A stretch of 64,000 nucleotides of DNA, taken from Acidaminobacter sp. (GTDB lineage: Bacteria; Bacillota_A; Clostridia; Peptostreptococcales; Acidaminobacteraceae). The notes beneath the pieces are model-generated. The model ran no database searches. It was given only the letters and a program-made list of their open reading frames with translations, and was not told where the DNA came from. The stretch is taken from contig WXFH01000052.1 in assembly GCA_009881125.1 (NCBI GenBank), forward strand, positions 1 through 64,000, read 5' to 3'. The position numbers were made by a program, and so were the translations under genes. Below, one piece after another: positions 55,708-64,000 of the stretch; position 1 is the stretch's first letter; each line of letters starts with the position of its first letter.

Positions 55708-56850
55708 CTATTCGCCAAGAAATTCCTTCAGCACCTCTTCCGTGTGCTGCCCAAGAGTCGGCGCCGGCGAAAGGATTGCGCCCGGCGTCGCGCTGAGCTT
55801 GACCGGAATCCCCGGCATTTTGAGCTTGCCTGCTACAGGATGCTCGACCTCTATGATCATATCCCGAGCCAGAACCTGCTCATTTTCAATGACTTTATCC
55901 ACCGTGTTGATTGGACCGTTTGGTACACCGGCCTCATCGAGAATCAACTGCCACTGGGCTGTGGTCTTTTCGCGGACAGCAGCCGCCACCAAAGGTCTGA
56001 GACTCTCATAGTTCTCCAGACGCTTTGGATTTGTGTCAAAGCGCGGATCTGAGGCAAGGGACTCCAGGCCGGAAACCTTGCAGAACGTGCGCCACAGGTT
56101 GTCATTCCCGGCGGCGATCATGATTTCCCCATCCTCAGTTTCAAAGGGCTCAAAGGGCACAATAGAGGCGTGCTTGTTGCCGGCTGGTTTTGGTACCTCG
56201 CCGGTGACCACATAGCGCGCAATGGCATTTTCCAGAATGGCCACCTGACAGTCCAGCATGGCCACATCCACCTTCTGCCCCACACCAGTTTTATGCCTGT
56301 GGTTCAGAGCCGCCAAAATACCTATGGCCGTAAACATGCCCGCGTTAATATCACCAACGGACGGACCCACCCGGGTCGGCTCGCCGCCCACCTGACCGGT
56401 AATGGACATAATCCCGCCCATGGCCTGCACGACGCCGTCATAAGCCGGTCTGTCGCTGTATGGCCCAGTATGGCCAAACCCAGAAGCAGCTGCATAGATG
56501 ATGGACGGATGATATGTCTTGATGTCTTCATAGCCAAAGCCCAGCTTTTCCATAGTCCCCGGTCTGAAGTTCTCTACGACGACATCCATTTTCATAAGGA
56601 GCGCCTTCAAAGTCGCCTTACCTTCAGGACTTTTCAGATCCAGGACAATGCTGCGCTTGTTTCGGTTAAGACTCATGAAATACGCGCTCTCACCCTTCTG
56701 ATACGGACCAAAGTGGCGCGAATCATCCCCGGTGACCGGCATTTCAACCTTGATGACATCAGCGCCGAGATCCGCCAGAATCATGGTGCAATAAGGACCT
56801 GCCAGAACGCGGGTCAGGTCGAGAACTTTAAGACCTTCCAGTGGACCCAT
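55708..56850 (-). CDS. CaiB/BaiF-family CoA transferase
   Basis: Class III CoA transferase, 380 residues from ATG 56850 (GGAGG 7 nt upstream). N-terminal LEGLKVLDLTRVLAGPYCTMILADLG, with the catalytic Asp in YDGVVQAMGGIMSITG and GLNINAGM-type DINAGMFTAIGI downstream. These move CoA between organic acids (formyl-CoA, carnitine-CoA, mesaconate and others). Last gene of the AllG/FdrA/AllH cluster, which suggests that the pathway product or substrate is handled as a CoA ester. Confidence 0.93.
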   Translation of the reverse strand: MGPLEGLKVLDLTRVLAGPYCTMILADLGADVIKVEMPVTGDDSRHFGPYQKGESAYFMSLNRNKRSIVLDLKSPEGKATLKALLMKMDVVVENFRPGTMEKLGFGYEDIKTYHPSIIYAAASGFGHTGPYSDRPAYDGVVQAMGGIMSITGQVGGEPTRVGPSVGDINAGMFTAIGILAALNHRHKTGVGQKVDVAMLDCQVAILENAIARYVVTGEVPKPAGNKHASIVPFEPFETEDGEIMIAAGNDNLWRTFCKVSGLESLASDPRFDTNPKRLENYESLRPLVAAAVREKTTAQWQLILDEAGVPNGPINTVDKVIENEQVLARDMIIEVEHPVAGKLKMPGIPVKLSATPGAILSPAPTLGQHTEEVLKEFLGE

Positions 56851-56925
56851 CCAAACCCCTCCAGTCACTTAAGTCAAACAGCGCCTGCCCCGCCGGACAC
56901 AGCGGAGCAAGCAGATTTCTGTTCA

Positions 56926-57714
56926 CTATTCCTTCTCGTCGTAGGCAACAATGCGGCAGATGCTGGACTCGCCGCCGACAAATCTCCAAGGATAGCAGCC
57001 AATGATCAAACGTTTATTGAGGATTTTATCAATTTCGCCGCCCAGATTTTCCGCGTGAATGATATCATCCGGGAACAAATCAATATGCATGAGCTGATAG
57101 TCATCATCCGGAAAGAACTCTTCGAGGCTCTTGCCGTAATTCGCCTGAAGGTATGCATCCGCTTTCTTGGCTTCCTTAGGCTCCCAGTCGCGGATCTTCG
57201 TGTTCATAGGGTGATCCGCAGAGCCGCAGTCCACGCCAATCCACTTGATGTCCATTTCCTGGCACCATTTTGAGAATTCCTTGGTTGGTCCCGGATGGCG
57301 CAGCATGTAGCGGCGCTCGTCTGCCTCAGGCTGATCCCAGCCGTATTTATGATAGCCGGTGTTGATGATCAGTATGTCGCCCTTTTTAACTTCAACGCGG
57401 TCCGTGATGTCCTTGGACGTGTAAATGCCGTAATCTTCCGCAATATCCGACAGGTCGACGACCACGCCAGGGCCAATCAAATCCTCAAGTGGGATGGAAG
57501 CAATGTCTCTGCCATGTGTGCAGAAGTGAAGCGACCCGTCCAGATGTGTGCCAACGTGGTTGGAGGTCGTAATCAGCTGGCCGTTGGCGCCGTTTGGCGT
57601 CAATCGCTTGAAAAATTTGACCTGAAGCGGCTCATAAGTCGGCCAAGGCGGTGTCAGGTGGCTGAGTCCCTGTGTGAGATCATACATTTGAACTTTGTCC
57701 CAGAAATTTAGCAT
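56926..57714 (-). CDS. Cyclase-family metal-dependent hydrolase (complete metal site)
   Basis: 262 residues from ATG 57714 (AGGAGGG upstream). The full motif HVGTHLDGSLHF (HxGTHxDxxxH, about 54-64) predicts an active manganese or zinc amidohydrolase like kynurenine formamidase or isatin hydrolase. Its place between AllG and the CoA transferase suggests that it opens a cyclic imide or amide, or hydrolyses a carbamoyl/formyl amide, in that pathway. The substrate cannot be told. Confidence 0.9.
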   Translation of the reverse strand: MLNFWDKVQMYDLTQGLSHLTPPWPTYEPLQVKFFKRLTPNGANGQLITTSNHVGTHLDGSLHFCTHGRDIASIPLEDLIGPGVVVDLSDIAEDYGIYTSKDITDRVEVKKGDILIINTGYHKYGWDQPEADERRYMLRHPGPTKEFSKWCQEMDIKWIGVDCGSADHPMNTKIRDWEPKEAKKADAYLQANYGKSLEEFFPDDDYQLMHIDLFPDDIIHAENLGGEIDKILNKRLIIGCYPWRFVGGESSICRIVAYDEKE

Positions 57715-57759
57715 GAATTTCCCTCCTGTTTTCAACTTTGTCAACTGAGTAGTGAAGCC

Positions 57760-57826
57760 TGCCGATGGTTGTTAATTAGTGCGACGTCGATTTTTAGTGT
57801 TAGCGTGGCACAAGTCACCATCGGCA
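57760..57826. repeat. Inverted pair of TGCCGATGGT motifs
   Basis: TGCCGATGGT (57760-57769) and its exact complement (57817-57826) bracket 47 bp between AllG and the cyclase gene. The interior is not obviously paired. Same arrangement as at 2076-2133. Confidence 0.75.
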
Positions 57827-57848
57827 AAGGAATTACTTAATTGAGTCT

Positions 57849-59108
57849 CTAAATGAGGCCCCGTGCCTGGGCGTCTTCCACGAATGCTTCCAGCGCATCC
57901 TCGAAGCACTTCATAGGCGGACGGACGAGACCTGCGCCTACCTGTCCGACGCCGGCATTTTTATGGGCGATCCCCGTATTGATAATTGGGCGGATCTGAG
58001 TCTCGATAACCTTCATGATATCGATGCCGGTAGGAGACCCTCTGAAATTCATAGGCGGCAGTTTAAAGGCCGAACTTTCGCCAATGGTGATTTCATACAT
58101 AGACGACGTGAAGTTAAAAGCATCCTGCGGGGTCCCGCCGACGAACTGAACAATGGCCGGCGCCGTTGCCATGGCGAATCCGCCTATACCGCACGTCTCC
58201 GTAATGACGCTGTCGCCAATATCCGGGTTGGCATCCTCTTTGGTGAACCCCGGGAAGAACAAACCATCAATGATTTCTGCAGGTGCAGTAAACCAGCGGT
58301 TTCCCAGTCCCGAAACGCGAATGCCAAAATCCGTGCCATTTCTGGCCATTGTGTAGACCATGGTCGAATTCTCGATGCCCTCCAAAGGATCCAGGGAGCA
58401 CTTGCAGGCCGGCATGGTGAGATTGAGGAAAAAGTGGTCGTTGGAATGCATGAACTTCAGGACGTCGCGCTTGTCCTCATCAGAAAACTCTGTCATGACG
58501 AGGTACGGCGCAAGCTCTCTGATCAGAAGCGAGGTGCCGGCCTTATTACGATTATGGCCTTCATCTCCCATCTGGACGACTTGAGCAATCATAGTCTTGA
58601 GGTCAATAGGACCGGAAAGCGCCAGCGTCGCTTTAAGGACCGGCGCCAAGACCTTCTCCATCCATTTCAGGCGGTCTATGACTTCTTCAGAAAAAGCGCC
58701 GTAACGCAGCACTTTGCCCAAACCTTCATTCAGCGTGCAGTAAGCCATATTGCCAAAGGCCTCGTTTCGAAGCTTCCAGACCGGCATGCTGAAGGTGGTG
58801 ACTCCGGCCATTGGTCCAACGGCATTGTGGTGATGGCAGGAATCAAAGGTAATTTTTCCTGAGGCTGCCAGCTCCAAGGCTTCCGCCTCGTCTTTGGCAA
58901 GTCCTTCATAAATCAGGCCTCCGACAATAGCACCGCGCAGCGGGCCGCTCATACGGTCCCAGGTAATTGGCGGACCGGCGTGCAGCACTGTCATCTTATC
59001 CATTCCGGGGATGTCTTCTCCGGCCGTGCCTATCCCGACAATAGTCGGCTGTGCCAACTGAAGGCGATCAAAAGCCTCTTGATTGGCTCTTAAAATCCTC
59101 TCTTCCAA
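57849..59108 (-). CDS. allG: DUF1116 protein, AllG/YlbE-like carbamoyltransferase subunit
   Basis: 419 residues, same length as E. coli YlbE (AllG), with NPxITWDRMSGPLRGAI-type and HHNAVGPMAGVTTFSMP segments. In E. coli FdrA, AllG and AllH together act as oxamate carbamoyltransferase in anaerobic allantoin use, giving carbamoyl phosphate. TTG start, GGGAG upstream, 22 bp after the FdrA C-terminal-domain gene. No carbamate kinase, allantoinase or ureidoglycolate genes are in the window. Confidence 0.92.
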   Translation of the reverse strand: MEERILRANQEAFDRLQLAQPTIVGIGTAGEDIPGMDKMTVLHAGPPITWDRMSGPLRGAIVGGLIYEGLAKDEAEALELAASGKITFDSCHHHNAVGPMAGVTTFSMPVWKLRNEAFGNMAYCTLNEGLGKVLRYGAFSEEVIDRLKWMEKVLAPVLKATLALSGPIDLKTMIAQVVQMGDEGHNRNKAGTSLLIRELAPYLVMTEFSDEDKRDVLKFMHSNDHFFLNLTMPACKCSLDPLEGIENSTMVYTMARNGTDFGIRVSGLGNRWFTAPAEIIDGLFFPGFTKEDANPDIGDSVITETCGIGGFAMATAPAIVQFVGGTPQDAFNFTSSMYEITIGESSAFKLPPMNFRGSPTGIDIMKVIETQIRPIINTGIAHKNAGVGQVGAGLVRPPMKCFEDALEAFVEDAQARGLI

Positions 59109-59129
59109 CTTTACCGCTCCCTTTCCCTT

Positions 59130-59309
59130 CTATTTCTTCCCTTTCAGCTTGCCGAGCAAACTTAACATTTTCTCATTGCCGCCCGCAGGTGGACGCCAGT
59201 CAACCTGAATGACTTCCACAGACTGGCTCTTAAGGTCTTCATAAAAGGTCTCAAGTCCTAGGTTGGCAACTTTGAGCTGTTTTTCAAATAATCCGTTAAG
59301 CGGTTTCAT
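59130..59309 (-). CDS. Stand-alone FdrA C-terminal domain (59 aa)
   Basis: Starts MKPLNGLFEKQLKVANLGLE and contains VIQVDWRPPAGGNEKM. This corresponds to the last roughly 50 residues of E. coli FdrA (NVAVINIGLRSF...YQWSPVAGGNKKL). The fdrA stop and this ATG share a base (TGATG), so translation is coupled and the product should be made one-to-one with FdrA. Too short for most gene finders. The split appears genuine because both halves are intact, and not a recent frameshift. Confidence 0.88.
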   Translation of the reverse strand: MKPLNGLFEKQLKVANLGLETFYEDLKSQSVEVIQVDWRPPAGGNEKMLSLLGKLKGKK

Positions 59310-60883
59310 CAGTGTTCGCCTCCCTGATCGCGGATCGCTTTCATGATCTTAGCTGATAGCCGGACAGCCTGAGCATTGGACGGCATCACTATGGCGCCGG
59401 CCTCAGACAAGGTCTCTCTTGAGGCTCTCAGTCCCTGAGGGTCCCCTTCCGTGCCACAGACTGACGCAATCACGGTCAGATCTCCTCCGCTTGCCGCAAT
59501 GTTTTCTCTGGCTTCACGGATTTGAGCGGCAACTTCGCCAGCGGGATCAGGGTGAGAGCCATAGCCAAGGACCACATCCATCAGCAGCACTGCCACATCC
59601 GGTGCCGCTTCTTTAACGATGCGTTCGCTGCGGGTGGATGGATCGATCATAGGGTGCGGCCTGCCAACGGTAAAGGCGTCGTCTCCAAAATCAATGACAG
59701 TATGTTCAGCGGAAACCTTGACGTCTTTCAGCTGCTCTTCCGGCTTCAATGGTATGTTTGACCAGATGGTGCCAATTTCCGGTCCAAGGAGCTTCATGGC
59801 TTCGTCCGCCAGTGTTCCGCCGGTGAAAAGGCCTCTCAAATATTTTTGGGTTGGTGCTTTTTTTCCGGCCTCATGAGCGGCCAAAGCCTCTATGTCCGCC
59901 TCAGGGACATCAAAGCCCGCAAAGTCAGAAGGCGCAGATTCTCCCCTCATCAGCGCGACCGCTTTTCTCGCAGCGTCTTCAAGGCTGATACAGGCGACGG
60001 CCCCAACAGCCTCAATGGCACTTCGGTCGCCGCCTATGAAGTCAACCACGACCGGTTTACCGGCATCTTTGACCAGGTCGAGGACTTTTTTTGCCACATC
60101 AGGTGCCGGCGGCTTAGAGATCAGTACAATAACATTGGTCTCCGGATCAGCAATAAGCGCTTCGAAAGCCTGAAGCATCATCAGCCCGCCAATTTCAGAT
60201 TTCAAGTCCCGGCCGCCGGTGCCGATCACTTGTGAAACACCCCCACCTAATTGGTCAATCAGGGACATGATTTCTTGTGTACCGGTTCCTGAGGCACCCA
60301 CAATACCAATGCCCCCCGGTTTCACGACATTGCAGAAGGCCAGTGGGATGTGATTGATCATGGCGGTGCCACAGTCCGGTCCCATCATCAACAGCTGTTT
60401 CGACACCGCCTTTTCTTTAAGGCGCTTTTCGTCTTCTATACTGACATTGTCGCTGAACAGCATGACGTGCAGACCGGCATCCAAGGCTTTTTCAACTTCA
60501 GCGGCGGCAAAGCGGCCCGGAAGAGAAATGAGAGCCATATTGAGCTGCGGTTCATTGGAAAGCGCGGTTTGAAGGCTGGCCGGTCTGTAGCTGCTGCCGG
60601 CAGAGGATTTCTTCGCCGAGAGCAAGGCGTCCAGGGCGTTCACCAGCGATTCCATTGTAGCCTCTCCGCTCAGCTCAGCCGTGACAAAGAAATCATTAGC
60701 CGACAAGGCTTCCAACTCAGGGGTCAATAGGTTGAGGTTGGCGGCAAGCTCTTTGTTAAGCTCTGTTGCCATGCCCACCAGAATGTCTTCCACCCCGGGC
60801 AGCTTTGCCAGGTCTTTGGTGATCAGCATTAAGGTTACGGAGTCGTAGTAGGCATTTTTACGTATGGTCGTTTGTACTGCCAC
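59309..60883 (-). CDS. fdrA: FdrA-family acyl-CoA-synthetase-like protein, lacking its C-terminal domain
   Basis: 524 residues with two succinyl-CoA-synthetase-like Rossmann halves: LLMMGPDCGTAMIN, GIGIVGASGTGTQE, TGGRDLKSEIGG, LFTGGTLADEA and DDAFTVGRPHPMIDPS. The start is GTG 60883 with AGGAGG 8 nt upstream; the longer frame from 60994 has an unconvincing N-terminus. The C-terminal domain is a separate downstream ORF. Probable carbamoyl-transferring subunit with AllG and AllH; the E. coli gene was first found as a suppressor of ftsH. A 103-bp gap separates it from allH. Confidence 0.94.
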   Translation of the reverse strand: MAVQTTIRKNAYYDSVTLMLITKDLAKLPGVEDILVGMATELNKELAANLNLLTPELEALSANDFFVTAELSGEATMESLVNALDALLSAKKSSAGSSYRPASLQTALSNEPQLNMALISLPGRFAAAEVEKALDAGLHVMLFSDNVSIEDEKRLKEKAVSKQLLMMGPDCGTAMINHIPLAFCNVVKPGGIGIVGASGTGTQEIMSLIDQLGGGVSQVIGTGGRDLKSEIGGLMMLQAFEALIADPETNVIVLISKPPAPDVAKKVLDLVKDAGKPVVVDFIGGDRSAIEAVGAVACISLEDAARKAVALMRGESAPSDFAGFDVPEADIEALAAHEAGKKAPTQKYLRGLFTGGTLADEAMKLLGPEIGTIWSNIPLKPEEQLKDVKVSAEHTVIDFGDDAFTVGRPHPMIDPSTRSERIVKEAAPDVAVLLMDVVLGYGSHPDPAGEVAAQIREARENIAASGGDLTVIASVCGTEGDPQGLRASRETLSEAGAIVMPSNAQAVRLSAKIMKAIRDQGGEH

Positions 60884-60986
60884 TGTCACTTCCTCCTCGT
60901 ATTGTAATGAATGGTTCCAGCTGCATGTCACATCCGGTGAAGACAGGCTTTGAAAAGCATTAAAGCATCTTCCGTAGTGATGGGTC

Positions 60987-61922
60987 TCAAGCATTCAGAG
61001 CCAGCATCAGGGCAGCTGCGGCCCCTGTCATAAAATCTGTCCCTGAGGTGTCACCATGGTCAAGTGCGTTCAGCGCCGCTGCTTCCAAATCTCCTTCTGT
61101 TTCGAAGCAAAGCAGCTCCAAAAGCCTGTCGTATTTTTGCGCGACATGGCCGAGTGCAGCATGTTCCAGCATAGCCTCACTTATGACCGTGGTTTTTCCT
61201 TTAGCCCTACTCGCGAGCTTCTGATTGCGTTTCAAAAGTTTTTCACGGTTCATGACCTGCCCATAAGGGGTGCGGATACTTGCGGCCATAAAACCGGCGA
61301 CATAATCATCCGACGACGGTGTCAGACCCGGGCCAAACCCAACCAGCCTTGTAAAGGCAGTAATTACTCTGGACTCACCTGCTTCTGTCCCGTCTCTGTA
61401 AGCTTCAGAAAACTGATCCAGTCGTCCTTTGATAAAATCTACATACCGGTTTCCGGTCATGTCAGCGGGACAAGTCCCCGGATGAGGCAACACCCTGGCT
61501 TCACAAAGATACGGCAGGAGACCCTCCGGCTTTCCCCGAATCAGGAGCAGCTTGGTGAAAGACTCAAGGCGCTTCATCATTTCAGCTCTCGTCAGTTGTT
61601 CAGAGGGAGGCAAGTCAAAGCTCCACATTGGCGTCCATTTCTGTGCGTGTGAAAACTCCAAATGCGTTTCCCCAATAATAATGCCCTCGCTTGAACTGCT
61701 GACCGGCATTCCGGGATGCCAGCCCAAAGACTTCAGTGATCCTTTTGAGACCTGAAAAGTCATGGGTGCAAGATCCATTTGATCCGACACAATAGTCATC
61801 AGAACCCCACTTGAAAAGAGCAGATTGACAGCCCGCTCAAAAGTCGAGTGGACTTCGCCGGTTTGACCTGGACTTTGGGTTAAAAAGGTTAGACAGTCCT
61901 CTGACACGCGAAGCACTTTCAT
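60987..61922 (-). CDS. allH: DUF2877 protein, AllH/YlbF-like carbamoyltransferase subunit
   Basis: 311 residues with the DUF2877 signatures FGPGLTPSSDDYVAGFMAA (about 205-223) and HGDTSGTDFMTGAAAALML near the C-terminus. Third partner of the FdrA/AllG/AllH complex. It is the first gene after pucR, 78 bp downstream. A partial repeat-like GTGTCAGACCC at 61320 is the coding of GPGLTP and is not counted as an insertion. Confidence 0.92.
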   Translation of the reverse strand: MKVLRVSEDCLTFLTQSPGQTGEVHSTFERAVNLLFSSGVLMTIVSDQMDLAPMTFQVSKGSLKSLGWHPGMPVSSSSEGIIIGETHLEFSHAQKWTPMWSFDLPPSEQLTRAEMMKRLESFTKLLLIRGKPEGLLPYLCEARVLPHPGTCPADMTGNRYVDFIKGRLDQFSEAYRDGTEAGESRVITAFTRLVGFGPGLTPSSDDYVAGFMAASIRTPYGQVMNREKLLKRNQKLASRAKGKTTVISEAMLEHAALGHVAQKYDRLLELLCFETEGDLEAAALNALDHGDTSGTDFMTGAAAALMLALNA

Positions 61923-62000
61923 AGTCGATCACCACACAGACTTTTGATTAGAGGGCATAGGGTTCATCTAAACTTAGTGTACCAGAGTCACAGGCAGGGT

Positions 62001-63746
62001 TCATTGTGCCCCGCTTCCAAAATCAAGGGACCCCGTTTGTGACTCAGACCCAAGGTCGGTCTGTATCAGATCCATGATCTTCAGCGCGATCTGAACGTTG
62101 AGACGCGTTGATGGGTCTTCAAGATCAAGTCCGGAAATCTCCCGGATGCGCTGCATTCTGTAAATGATGGTATTGTAGTGCGTATACATTTCCTCAGAGA
62201 CCCGCTTCAGGTTGCTGCCGCAATCAAAATAGAGCTTGAGGGTTTCCAGCAAATTAGTGTCCTTCTCCCTGTCGTACTTAGCAAGCGGCTCCAGCATTTC
62301 CCTGAAAAAGGATTTGAGCTCCGGTTCCAGCTCTTCAAAAGAAAGGAGTTTATAGATTCCAAGAGCGTCATAGTGTATAGGACGTCCTTTTTCACCGCAA
62401 AGATGATGATTGGCAAGTGCGCGATTGGCCTCGCTCTTTGACTTATAGAGAAGTTCCAGCTGTTTATACTGACGCCCAACACCTACTGAGAGAAGTTCCT
62501 TCAGCCCTTCCAATTCGGCGCTGTGGAGGATTTCTCCCGCGAATTTCATCACAGTTTCCTTAACCCGATCCTCTGATAAATCCTTGGGTTGACCAAACAA
62601 AATGATGAGCCTGTCGCTCTTCTGAGCAAAATGGACTCTGCCTTTGTAGGCTCGAGAGATCCGCTCGATAATGCTGACCATTTTGGTGCCAATGGTTTGA
62701 ATAAAACTGGCATTGTTTGGCGTCAGCTTCAGCACCTCAGAAGTTGAGTCAAAATCAGCAACAACGACAGAATAGGCATAATTTGGATTGAACTCCATAT
62801 AGACAGCGTGCTCGAGGGCTCGCTGCTGCCGGAAGGTCTCCGTCGACAGCAAATCATCGAAAAACTCTACTTTGTGTCGGTTCGCGCTTTCGTATATGGA
62901 CATTTTCTTGAGCAGGTCCAGCGCAATTAGAGAGGTGGACGCTTCGATGACTGAAATCTCCATTGCGTTCAGCGTCTTTTCAGTTTCCCACAGAATGACC
63001 CACCCATAGTGTCTCTCATCTGATGAAATGGGAATTGCGACCCTGTTGAATGGGATGCCAGGTTTTCCTGTTCCATGAAGGGCGCCTTCAGGCAGTTCTT
63101 CCTCTGTCACAGGACTATCCTGGATTTTGTTCTTATCCATAAACTGCTCAGCCCTATTGATCAAAACTGACTTCATAGCTTCAGGTCCTGAGACAACCAG
63201 ATTTTTGAAAAGTGGTTCAACTATGGCCACGGGCAGCCCCACGCTTTTGTGAATGGCTCTTGCAATCTCCTGCAGGCTGCCGCCCCTGAGCATTACCCGG
63301 GTGATCCTGCGGTTGAAGTCGTTCACCTGGCTGATGATAGCGCTCTGACGGTTGAGAAGTTCGCTCATAACCGGCATCATGATGTCGGAATAAGATATTT
63401 CAAAGGGGATTTCAATTAGGGGGAAGTCATATGCATCAGCGGTTGACAGCACAGTGTCCGGCAGCGTGTCGACGAAACGCTTGGTCTTGATGCCCATGCC
63501 CGCCAAACCCATTTCGCTGAAAGTTGGAATCAGCGTATTCAGAATTTCAATGTCGTCCTTTATGGAATATGCCGTAGTTAATAGGAATTCTCCCGGACGG
63601 ACCCAGTCTATAATATCTGGGACTTCCATGACGTTGACTTTGGTGACCCGCTTGTCGAGACCGCCGCTGCCTGCCAATACATGAGATTCTTTGAGCACCG
63701 TCATTTCAATCAGGTCCCGGACCCGAATACCGATGATATTGTCCAT
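62001..63746 (-). CDS. PucR-family transcriptional regulator
   Basis: 581 residues: N-terminal PucR domain (about 8-130, SGGLDKRVTKVNVMEVPDI, EFLLTTAYS), a central GGDEF-like CdaR domain (about 290-430) and a C-terminal PucR HTH_30 (LLETLKLYFDCGSNLKRVSEEMYTHYNTIIYRMQRI split over its helices). Relatives activate purine, allantoin or other nitrogen catabolism genes. Lying between the permease and allH it is the likely cluster-specific activator. Confidence 0.95.
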   Translation of the reverse strand: MDNIIGIRVRDLIEMTVLKESHVLAGSGGLDKRVTKVNVMEVPDIIDWVRPGEFLLTTAYSIKDDIEILNTLIPTFSEMGLAGMGIKTKRFVDTLPDTVLSTADAYDFPLIEIPFEISYSDIMMPVMSELLNRQSAIISQVNDFNRRITRVMLRGGSLQEIARAIHKSVGLPVAIVEPLFKNLVVSGPEAMKSVLINRAEQFMDKNKIQDSPVTEEELPEGALHGTGKPGIPFNRVAIPISSDERHYGWVILWETEKTLNAMEISVIEASTSLIALDLLKKMSIYESANRHKVEFFDDLLSTETFRQQRALEHAVYMEFNPNYAYSVVVADFDSTSEVLKLTPNNASFIQTIGTKMVSIIERISRAYKGRVHFAQKSDRLIILFGQPKDLSEDRVKETVMKFAGEILHSAELEGLKELLSVGVGRQYKQLELLYKSKSEANRALANHHLCGEKGRPIHYDALGIYKLLSFEELEPELKSFFREMLEPLAKYDREKDTNLLETLKLYFDCGSNLKRVSEEMYTHYNTIIYRMQRIREISGLDLEDPSTRLNVQIALKIMDLIQTDLGSESQTGSLDFGSGAQ

Positions 63747-63804
63747 TTCACTACCTCCGTTTGTTATTCACTCACAAATCACTTATATTATAACAAAAAG
63801 AAAA

Positions 63805-63824
63805 GCCCTCGCGTCAACGAGGGC
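63805..63824 (-). terminator. Terminator between permease and pucR
   Basis: GCCCTCG/CGAGGGC stem, 6-nt loop, with TTTTCTTTTTG on the minus strand. TATAAT just after it could be the -10 of a pucR promoter (no well-spaced -35). Confidence 0.8.
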
Positions 63825-63866
63825 CCTGATACGGGAAGAAAAAAATTTGTTTCCAGACAATAAGTC

Positions 63867-64000
63867 TTAAGCTTCTTTTGATTCAGGCAATACCACATTG
63901 AGTAAGATTCCGACGATTGCTGCAAGTGCCATACCTTCAAGATTAAGAGAAAAAAGACCAATTTTGAAAGGTATAACTGCGCCGCCAAGGCCAAGAACCA
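63867..64000 (-). CDS. C-terminal end of an NCS2 uracil/xanthine permease (partial)
   Basis: The last 43 codons of a gene running off the window. LGLGGAVIPFKIG and LEGMALAAIVGILLNVVLPE are the terminal helix and tail of UraA/PbuX-type nucleobase permeases. It probably imports the pathway substrate (a purine, pyrimidine or related ring) for the cluster downstream. Confidence 0.85.
   Translation of the reverse strand, partial: VLGLGGAVIPFKIGLFSLNLEGMALAAIVGILLNVVLPESKEA

Overview
The window is a stretch of chromosome from an anaerobic Firmicute, most likely an amino-acid- or purine-fermenting Clostridia. The evidence is the order ruvA-ruvB-spoIID-queA-tgt-yajC-SCIFF-SCIFF maturase-secD-secF-recJ-apt-relA-dtd-hemZ-aspS, a T-box leader, a glycyl radical enzyme, a SpoIID-type protein and AGGAGG ribosome binding sites with frequent GTG/TTG starts. 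I cannot name the species. Nearly every gene is on the minus strand; the exceptions are a Fur-family gene and the HTH-copA-copZ operon (46.7-52.1 kb). No rRNA, tRNA, CRISPR array, prophage or transposase gene was seen.

0.4-31 kb is a housekeeping core. Read in the direction of transcription it runs from a YjjI-type glycyl radical enzyme and an ECF sigma/anti-sigma pair, through a zinc ribbon and radical SAM activase, recombination (ruvAB), a SpoIID-like protein, queuosine synthesis (queA, tgt), protein export (yajC, secDF), the SCIFF peptide and its maturase, recJ, apt, relA, dtd and hemZ, to a T-box-controlled aspS, an RseC-like protein, glyA and a sigma-54 activator. This part carries more than twenty copies of a short repeat with the core GGGGTCAGACC. 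Many copies lie in frame inside genes (hemZ, the anti-sigma gene, the sigma-54 activator).

31-46.7 kb holds an NhaC antiporter, a GlnKL-like two-component system, xpt and a heterodimeric ABC exporter. The exporter is preceded by a promoter, a 26-codon leader ORF and two hairpins, which looks like antibiotic-type attenuation. Next comes a run of a GGDEF/HD-GYP protein, a PduT-like microcompartment shell protein, a CobW GTPase, a cobalamin adenosyltransferase and a long acidic repeat protein. 46.7-55.5 kb has the Fur regulator, an ArsR-type regulator with a divergent cyclase, a copper ATPase and chaperone, small membrane proteins and a MATE exporter. 55.7-64 kb is a catabolic cluster: CaiB-type CoA transferase, cyclase, AllG, a split FdrA, AllH, PucR and the end of an NCS2 permease. 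It resembles the oxamate carbamoyltransferase system but lacks the allantoin genes within the window.

The observations most worth following are: (1) an RseC-like gene with an in-frame TGA exactly at a conserved cysteine position, a possible new selenoprotein; (2) the 10-mer TGCCGATGGT, present 16 times in both orientations, in genes and as inverted pairs between genes, as uptake sequences are; (3) the coding-compatible GGGGTCAGACC repeats; (4) the leader-peptide attenuator before the ABC exporter; (5) FdrA split so that its C-terminal domain is a separate 59-residue protein; and (6) the shell-protein/CobW/adenosyltransferase operon.
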